This document shows, one piece after another, positions 50,674 to 56,152 of a stretch of DNA of 56,152 bases. Positions within the stretch are counted from its first letter, which is position 1. Every line of letters starts with the position of its first letter. The position numbers were made by a program, and so were the translations under genes. This stretch comes from Gammaproteobacteria bacterium (lineage in GTDB: Bacteria; Pseudomonadota; Gammaproteobacteria; Pseudomonadales; Cellvibrionaceae): positions 1 through 56,152 of the forward strand of contig JAGKWY010000022.1 of the NCBI GenBank assembly GCA_021151625.1, given 5' to 3'. Below the pieces are notes generated by a model. It searched no databases. It saw nothing but the letters and a program-made list of their open reading frames with translations, and was not told where the DNA came from.

Positions 50674-51735
50674 GTGAAAATTCGCTGGTGGTTATTGCTT
50701 GCAGCTTGTTGGTGTTTACACGTAAACGCTGCTGTTGTTGTGCTTTACCACCATGTGAGCAACAGCACACCCAAATCCACCAGTATTAGCCCGGCAGCGT
50801 TTGAAGCCCAGATGGATTATCTGGCTGACAACAACTTCAAAGTTGTGCCTTTGCCAGAACTGGTTGAAAAACTGCGCAACGGTGAGCCTCTTCCCGATAA
50901 AACTGTCGCCATCAGTTTTGATGACTCCTACGCAAGTGTGTATGAATCTGCATTTCCCCGCTTAAAAAAACGTGGCTGGCCCTTTACCTTTTTTGTAAAT
51001 ACCGATTCGGTCGGTGAATCCAAATTATTTGTCAGCTGGGAGCAGTTGCGTGAGATGGCAAAAAATGGAGCTACTATCGCCAATCACACCAGCACTCACA
51101 CCCATTTGCCGCGCAACAATCCTGGCGAGAGCCAAAGCGATTATCGCGCGCGCATTCGCGCCGATATTGAAAAAGCACAACAAAAAATCAAACAGGAAAT
51201 TGGCGAGGCGCCCATGATACTTGCCTATCCGTTTGGTGAGTACGATTTCGAAGTGCAGCGTATTGCCAAAAAGCTTGGTTACATTGCCTTCGGCCAGCAA
51301 TCCGGTGTGCTTTACGCAAACGGTGATTTACAAGCGGTGCCACGCTTTCCCTTTGGTGGCAGCTTTACTGACCTTGACGATTTTATTATGAAGGTTAATA
51401 CCAAACCCATGCCCACCAGCGATGTTAGTTTTTTCGCTAACAAACAGGATGAATTGAAAAGTTTGACCGTGCGAGCGGGTGATAAGCCCTGGTTGGTATT
51501 AACACTGAGCGATGCGAGTTTGCTGAAAAAAATAAATTGTTTTGCTACCGGTCAAGGCCCCATTACTGTTGAAGTGATTGATCAGCAAGTCTGGGTACAG
51601 GCAAAGCAGCCGCTAAATACCGGGCGCACACGCTATAACTGCACAGCTTATGCAGACGAAAAAGGCCGCTTCTATTGGTATACACAGCAATGGTTGGCAA
51701 CAGATAAAAAGGGTAAGTGGACTTACAAGGATTAA
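50674..51735 (+). CDS. Secreted polysaccharide deacetylase (CE4/NodB)
   Basis: A 353-residue exported protein. The signal peptide ends HVNA-A. The NodB domain has YHHVSN, the metal/catalytic Asp pair in AISFDDSYAS and the His pair in NHTSTHTHL, then ILAYPFGEYD. It should remove N- or O-acetyl groups from a surface or food glycan. A C-terminal region of about 120 residues is unrecognised. The GTG at 50674 is preferred since GGAG is 8 bases upstream; the ATG at 50668 is too close to it. Confidence 0.88.
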   Translation: MKIRWWLLLAACWCLHVNAAVVVLYHHVSNSTPKSTSISPAAFEAQMDYLADNNFKVVPLPELVEKLRNGEPLPDKTVAISFDDSYASVYESAFPRLKKRGWPFTFFVNTDSVGESKLFVSWEQLREMAKNGATIANHTSTHTHLPRNNPGESQSDYRARIRADIEKAQQKIKQEIGEAPMILAYPFGEYDFEVQRIAKKLGYIAFGQQSGVLYANGDLQAVPRFPFGGSFTDLDDFIMKVNTKPMPTSDVSFFANKQDELKSLTVRAGDKPWLVLTLSDASLLKKINCFATGQGPITVEVIDQQVWVQAKQPLNTGRTRYNCTAYADEKGRFYWYTQQWLATDKKGKWTYKD

Positions 51736-51768
51736 GTGTTCATCGCCTCATTTTGTTCCCTGTCCCGG

Positions 51769-52389
51769 CTACAGCCAATCAATAATCTCCTGCCATTGAC
51801 CTAAATCTTTTTGCACATGGCGCGCAGGCAAATCAAAAATCGAAATTCCATTCTCCATTGCGCGAATATAATTTTGTGAATCGCGCAGTGTTCCAATTAA
51901 CGGGATCTGTACGCGCTGTAAGAAATCCATGAGTTCCTGGTGAAAGCGCAGGTGCGTGCGGGTGCGATTCGCAATCATACCGGCGCGGATATTTCTTTCC
52001 AAAATCCCGGAGCGATATAGCTGCATTAAAAAGCGCAGGCCTGCTTTAATATCCACGGGCGACGGCAAAATCGGAATCAGCAACTGACAGGTTTGGCTAT
52101 CACACAATTGGTGCAAATTGGCATTGGGTTGCCACCCGGCAGGCATATCCTGGATCACCATGGCATCGATAATGTCCGGTTGAAAATAATCCTCGGTATT
52201 CAGTGTGATCAATTCAATCGCAGCGCAATTGGCCGGGCGCGATGCATGCCAGTCAGCGGCAGATTTTTGCGGGTCGCGATCAATTAAAATCGTAGGGATT
52301 TGTTGCCTGGCGTAGTGGCAAGCAATGCTGGTGGCGATAGTTGTTTTTCCGCAGCCGCCTTTGGGATTCGCGACCAGAATACTGGGCAT
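51769..52389 (-). CDS. Orphan ParA/MinD-like ATPase
   Basis: A 206-residue ATPase. The deviant Walker A motif is NPKGGCGKTTIATSIACHYA, followed by LIDRDPQKSAADWH. It has no N-terminal DNA-binding part and no parB partner nearby. Such orphan ParA proteins position protein clusters on the nucleoid or plasmids; the cargo here is unknown. It is convergent to the deacetylase gene. Confidence 0.88.
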   Translation of the reverse strand: MPSILVANPKGGCGKTTIATSIACHYARQQIPTILIDRDPQKSAADWHASRPANCAAIELITLNTEDYFQPDIIDAMVIQDMPAGWQPNANLHQLCDSQTCQLLIPILPSPVDIKAGLRFLMQLYRSGILERNIRAGMIANRTRTHLRFHQELMDFLQRVQIPLIGTLRDSQNYIRAMENGISIFDLPARHVQKDLGQWQEIIDWL

Positions 52390-52505
52390 AGTAAATTGAG
52401 TTCCGTCGAAGAGACACCACTGATTGATGTTATTGGAGTTATGAATCTTGTCTGGCTATAAGACTAACTCATCTATTTGATCTTGCCGAAAATCTATTGC
52501 AAATA

Positions 52506-52535
52506 AAAAACGGAACCCGGTTAGGTTCCGTTTTT
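52506..52535 (-). terminator. Terminator after the DUF1552-like gene
   Basis: A 12-bp stem (AAAAACGGAACC and its complement) around CGGTTA, with T/A runs on both sides. It lies 40 bases past the stop of the minus-strand gene that ends at 52575. Confidence 0.82.
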
Positions 52536-52574
52536 CGTATAGCTTTTTATTGTGTTTACATCAGTTAATTGCTG

Positions 52575-53834
52575 CTACACCACAACACCGGCAATCGGGC
52601 CAGTTGCGCTGTAGGGAGCAATTTTTCCATAAACGCCCATTGCTTGTGCGACAGTGTCCAACACTTTGGTGTGCAGCGATCCTTTAACAACTTGACCACG
52701 GTGAATAGCGCTGCCACCGCCGGCAAACATAAACGGAGCGTCGTAGCTGTTGTTAATTGCGGTATCACCCATATTGGTGACTTGAACTACCAGGGTGGAG
52801 TCCAGCAACGGGGCACCGTTAATATCAGTAGTAGTTTTTAACTGCTGGATGAGGTTGGCAAGTCGGCTCGTCATATAAGTGCGATAGCGAAGGTATTCCG
52901 CCATAAAACCGCTGTTTGCTATTTGTGCATAGCTTTGCGTGAATCCGTCAGCAATAAAGTCCTCCTGATCACCGCCCATTAACAGCGTCACTACATGGGT
53001 CAAGCCGCATTTAATAGCGGTGATGGCGTTACTGCTTTGCAATTCCCACAGGCGAGTAAATTTGCTGTAGTCATTGGCGTAGATCGTTTCGGCGGTCCAG
53101 CTCTGCTGTTGTAAATCGCAACCGGGCAAAGTGCTGGTTGATGCGATTTCCGTTTGCAGCTGTTGAATTGCATCCAGATTGGTTTGCAAACGTGCGTTGG
53201 CGAAACTACCCAGTTGCTGTTGTAGTTGCTGCACCGCTTTTAAATTAATTTCCAATTGTTTGTGTTGCTGTTGCAGCGCAGGGTTATCTGATGCTTGTAC
53301 TGAGCGCAGGATTTCAAACACGCGCGCCGGGTCAGTAATCGCCAGCGATCTGGTCCAATTGTTTACAGCGGAAATAGACGTGTCGCCCGAGGCTGCGCCC
53401 AACTGAATTGCGGAGAAAGGAGTGTTTCCACCGAGCATATCGCCCAATGCCAGGTCGATAGTTTTGGGTGCTTTGGTTAAACCGCCGAGTGCATTTTGCG
53501 GCAGGCCGTGACCAGCAAAGCCGTCCATATCGGTACCGGCGAAAAATACACATTCCTGCTTTACTGATTCCAGCGGTGCCGAACAGGTTTTTAACACTAG
53601 CTCGTTATTAACCATAGTTGGCGTAATAGAATAATTTGCACCATTGGGCGCGCCACCGGGAATAAAAACAAAGATTACATTTTTTATCGGCGATGCCGCG
53701 CTTGCACTGCTGCTCAGACCCGCGCCAGCGGTTAACAAACCGGCATTTATTAATGGCGCTGATGCCGCTCCGCCTGCCATCATTTTTAACAACTGGCGGC
53801 GATTATTTTTAACAAATTTTTCTTGGGTTTTCAT
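52575..53834 (-). CDS. DUF1552-family exported protein
   Basis: A 419-residue protein. The N-terminus NNRRQLLKMMAGGAASAP resembles a twin-arginine export signal. The body (NVIFVFIPGGAPNGANYSI and MDGFAGHGLPQNALGG, later VVQVTNMGDTAINNSYDAPF) fits the DUF1552/DUF1501 group, a sulfatase-like fold of unknown activity. It is 40 bases downstream of the CBM2-DUF1592 gene in the same transcript. DUF1592 and DUF1552 genes are commonly neighbours, so the two products probably act together. Confidence 0.82.
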   Translation of the reverse strand: MKTQEKFVKNNRRQLLKMMAGGAASAPLINAGLLTAGAGLSSSASAASPIKNVIFVFIPGGAPNGANYSITPTMVNNELVLKTCSAPLESVKQECVFFAGTDMDGFAGHGLPQNALGGLTKAPKTIDLALGDMLGGNTPFSAIQLGAASGDTSISAVNNWTRSLAITDPARVFEILRSVQASDNPALQQQHKQLEINLKAVQQLQQQLGSFANARLQTNLDAIQQLQTEIASTSTLPGCDLQQQSWTAETIYANDYSKFTRLWELQSSNAITAIKCGLTHVVTLLMGGDQEDFIADGFTQSYAQIANSGFMAEYLRYRTYMTSRLANLIQQLKTTTDINGAPLLDSTLVVQVTNMGDTAINNSYDAPFMFAGGGSAIHRGQVVKGSLHTKVLDTVAQAMGVYGKIAPYSATGPIAGVVV

Positions 53835-53874
53835 AATTCAAACCTTCCTTAAGTCACAAATGTGAGTGTGAAAA

Positions 53875-56124
53875 TTATTGGCTGCGATCTTTGCGATAGC
53901 GTGCAGCTTGCAAGCTACCCAGGCGTTTCAGCATGGCGCGTGCGCTCATGCTGTTGCTGGTCATCGCGTAATCCAGACGATCTTTTTCACAGGCGTAATC
54001 CGTTTGTTCTGCAGTGGACAAACTGACTGCACCGGGTTTGGTTGGGTCAAAGGTTTTTGTACCGGTACCAAAGGCGGCGCGGAAGTTATGCTCAATAAAG
54101 CAGTAACGGCTGGTATCCAGAGTGGAAAGTTTTTGTGCAAGATCTTCCGCGTTGCTGAAGGCGAGGGTATTGCCATCAGTTGCACTGGCTACACCGGTTA
54201 ACACACCTACCGAATTCACCGGGTTGCCAGAGGCATCGACGGAAATTCTATAACTGCCGGAATTCAGGTTTTGATAAGCAAAGCCCACTTGCCAGAATGG
54301 ATTGTTGCGTATCGGGCCTGCATCGAGCGTGGCGGGGCCGTAAGCGTCCTGACACAAGACACGATTGCGAATTGCAAGTGCGAGATCCTGTGGCACCGGT
54401 TGCTGGTAATCACTTTTGCTTGCTAAAAATGCACCGCTGGTCAGTAAGCCGCCCTGGCGGATGTGAGTTGGATAATTGGTTTTAACAAATTTGTCGTTAT
54501 TAACGTAGACGCTACCTAAGTTATAAAAATTAAATAATGTCTCGTTGATAATGCTGTAGTTGCTGGCAAACAGCGTACTAAAGGGCGCTGCGCCATCGAG
54601 TACCACATGATTAAACACTTCGCTGACTTCGATCGACAATGATTTATCTACCGCATCAGTAAATGCCTGGCCTGATAAAGCAGGGGCAGTTTTATTGCTG
54701 ACTTTTTCGGTTCCCAGCCAATGCTCGGCAAACTTACCAAAATGCGCGCGTGCGCTGGTTTTATTCAGCAGGCGGTCTACTTGTGCTTCAAGTTGTGTAT
54801 CGCTGGCAAGTGCGCCATTTTTTGCAGCTTCCAGTAATTCAGCATCCGGTGTGCTGCCAGTAAAGGTAAATGCGAGGAATGAGGCAAGCTCATAAGAAGT
54901 TAACACATAAGCATCATTATCAATTGCTTGCGCAGGGAGAGAAGCTGCGGTATTGCCCGCGCGAATAGCGCTTACCGCCACACCGGTTTCCTGGCGATAT
55001 AGAAATTGTGGTGATGATAAAGCAGTGCGCACTGCAACACCGAGTGCAGCAGAGATTTGTTCACTGCTGCTAGCGCCGGCAAACAGTGCTGTGTATAGCT
55101 CAATTTCTTGCGCATTGGCTGGGCGACGGAAAATACGGGTCAAGCTCTCGGTAGTAAATTTAGCAGCGCATTGCTCGCCCGTTAAACCAGTGCAATTGAG
55201 CAGTGCATTGAAGTTCGTGGTTGCGGCTTTGGTGGCAATATTGTTGGCGAGTTTGCCAAAGTTAGCCAGCGTGAATTTATTAATACTTTCCTGGGTATTG
55301 TTATCAAAACCGTTGATATTGGAGTTAGCTAAAAACAAATCCAGATTGCTGGCTGGTAAATCAGTCAGCAAATTAACGCCAAGTAAATCGCGTACGCTGT
55401 TGATGTATTCATCGCGGGTCAACACACGCAACAACCGCGGGCCATATGTCAGATTGCCGCTGCAATTGGCCAGAACCGGTGTTGACGACGAACTGGATGA
55501 ATAACTACTGGACGAAATGCTACTTGATGAGCGCGAACTGCTTACAGCACTCTTCGAGCTAGATGAAATGCTGCTGAGTGAGCTCGAACTTTTGCTGGAT
55601 GAAATACTGCTAAGTGAACTTGAGCTTCTGCTTGATGGAAGTGCAGAGGTGGATGTAGATGAACTCGAAACGCTGGTGCGCGATGAGCTGGCCACACTGG
55701 TGGAACTTTTGCTGCTGGAAATACTGGAGGAAGTTTTGCCAACACATTTCACACCGTCCAGCGAAAACTCGGCAGGTTTTACCAGGCTGGTGCCGCTCGG
55801 CATGGAGATGTTAAATCCGAAATTGGTCGTCTGGTTGGTATTCAGGTTGCCATTCCAACCGGCATTTTTTACCCGCACTGCTTGGCCGGCTTGGGTATAA
55901 GTGCCGTTCCACAACTGCGAAATTTTTTCGGCGTTGGAAAAATTCCACGCGAGTTCCCAGGTGGTTTTGGGGCTGCCCAGGTTGGTGATATCCACACTTA
56001 AGGTGGCGCCGGTGCCCCAGTTACTATTGATAGAGTATTTCACCTCGCACTGCGCCTGCACATTGATGGTGTAAGTCATCAACATACCAGCCGCAGACAA
56101 GAGCGATAAATTTTTTAAATTCAC
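53875..56124 (-). CDS. CBM2-linked DUF1592-family secreted protein
   Basis: A 749-residue exported protein with a GTG start 9 bases after AAGGAG. The signal peptide ends VQA-Q. Residues about 25-128 look like a cellulose-binding CBM2 (YSINSNWGTGATLSVDITNL and NAGWNGNLNTNQTTNFGFNI). A poly-Ser linker runs over about 132-217. The rest matches the DUF1587/1592/1588/1585 series (RLLRVLTRDEYINSVRDLLG). No CxxCH haem motif is seen in this chain. Members are uncharacterised; a redox or export-linked role on polysaccharide is inference. It is first of a two-gene unit with the DUF1552-like gene. Confidence 0.85.
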   Translation of the reverse strand: MNLKNLSLLSAAGMLMTYTINVQAQCEVKYSINSNWGTGATLSVDITNLGSPKTTWELAWNFSNAEKISQLWNGTYTQAGQAVRVKNAGWNGNLNTNQTTNFGFNISMPSGTSLVKPAEFSLDGVKCVGKTSSSISSSKSSTSVASSSRTSVSSSSTSTSALPSSRSSSSLSSISSSKSSSSLSSISSSSKSAVSSSRSSSSISSSSYSSSSSSTPVLANCSGNLTYGPRLLRVLTRDEYINSVRDLLGVNLLTDLPASNLDLFLANSNINGFDNNTQESINKFTLANFGKLANNIATKAATTNFNALLNCTGLTGEQCAAKFTTESLTRIFRRPANAQEIELYTALFAGASSSEQISAALGVAVRTALSSPQFLYRQETGVAVSAIRAGNTAASLPAQAIDNDAYVLTSYELASFLAFTFTGSTPDAELLEAAKNGALASDTQLEAQVDRLLNKTSARAHFGKFAEHWLGTEKVSNKTAPALSGQAFTDAVDKSLSIEVSEVFNHVVLDGAAPFSTLFASNYSIINETLFNFYNLGSVYVNNDKFVKTNYPTHIRQGGLLTSGAFLASKSDYQQPVPQDLALAIRNRVLCQDAYGPATLDAGPIRNNPFWQVGFAYQNLNSGSYRISVDASGNPVNSVGVLTGVASATDGNTLAFSNAEDLAQKLSTLDTSRYCFIEHNFRAAFGTGTKTFDPTKPGAVSLSTAEQTDYACEKDRLDYAMTSNSMSARAMLKRLGSLQAARYRKDRSQ

Positions 56125-56152
56125 AATTAAGCTCCTTTTTTAACAGCGATAA

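Overview
The window looks like a chromosomal segment of a plant-polysaccharide-degrading gammaproteobacterium close to Cellvibrio. The reasons are secreted proteins built as signal peptide, binding module, poly-Ser linker and catalytic domain, with CBM2-like, CBM10-like and discoidin-like modules, an AA10-type LPMO and a PL1 pectate lyase, next to ordinary gammaproteobacterial housekeeping genes (slyD, trxC, psd, parC). No rRNA, tRNA, CRISPR array, transposase or phage gene was seen. The genus is an inference from gene style.

Layout. 1-4.7 kb: a discoidin-fused di-haem oxidoreductase, slyD and a DUF5009-like membrane protein. 4.7-11.1 kb: an electrophile/carbonyl detoxification block (quinone oxidoreductase, Old Yellow Enzyme, aldo/keto reductase, MFS exporter) bracketed by two LysR regulators. 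11.1-18.3 kb: a TetR regulator divergent from a MexEF-OprN-like RND efflux operon, with two palindromic operator candidates in the divergent region. 18.6-22.9 kb: trxC, a Crp-type regulator divergent from a class III cyclase with a TPR tail, and a small lipoprotein.

22.9-30.8 kb is the most unusual part. A HlyD-like adaptor, a C39-peptidase ABC transporter and a second ABC transporter are surrounded by eleven very short ORFs (16-36 codons), each with its own ribosome binding site. All share a V-K-x-x-[VI]-[KS]-[AS]-G block followed by a tiny C-terminal segment of 6-10 residues. Five lie upstream (four in tandem on the minus strand with ANRSGF-type or GLLGNV tails, one on plus), and six follow the transporters in tandem with PPFIIKKDD-type tails. 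No maturation enzyme is visible nearby. An 83-bp direct repeat flanks the locus, and the adjacent lipoprotein ends in a PPLIIKDDF tail that matches the peptides at DNA level. I read this as an uncharacterised ribosomal peptide export system.

31-41 kb: secreted and envelope proteins, an S8 protease, a PL1 pectate lyase broken by an internal deletion, psd, a DUF6488-like protein and an AA10 LPMO that has lost its signal peptide. 41-52 kb: an MBL hydrolase, a YgjP-like metallopeptidase, a DUF2750-like protein, a WHy-domain lipoprotein, parC, a PilZ protein, a 1221-aa membrane protein, a polysaccharide deacetylase and an orphan ParA. 52.5-56.1 kb: a DUF1552-like and CBM2-DUF1592-like pair on the minus strand, which with the first gene gives two binding-module-fused redox-type proteins at the two ends of the window.
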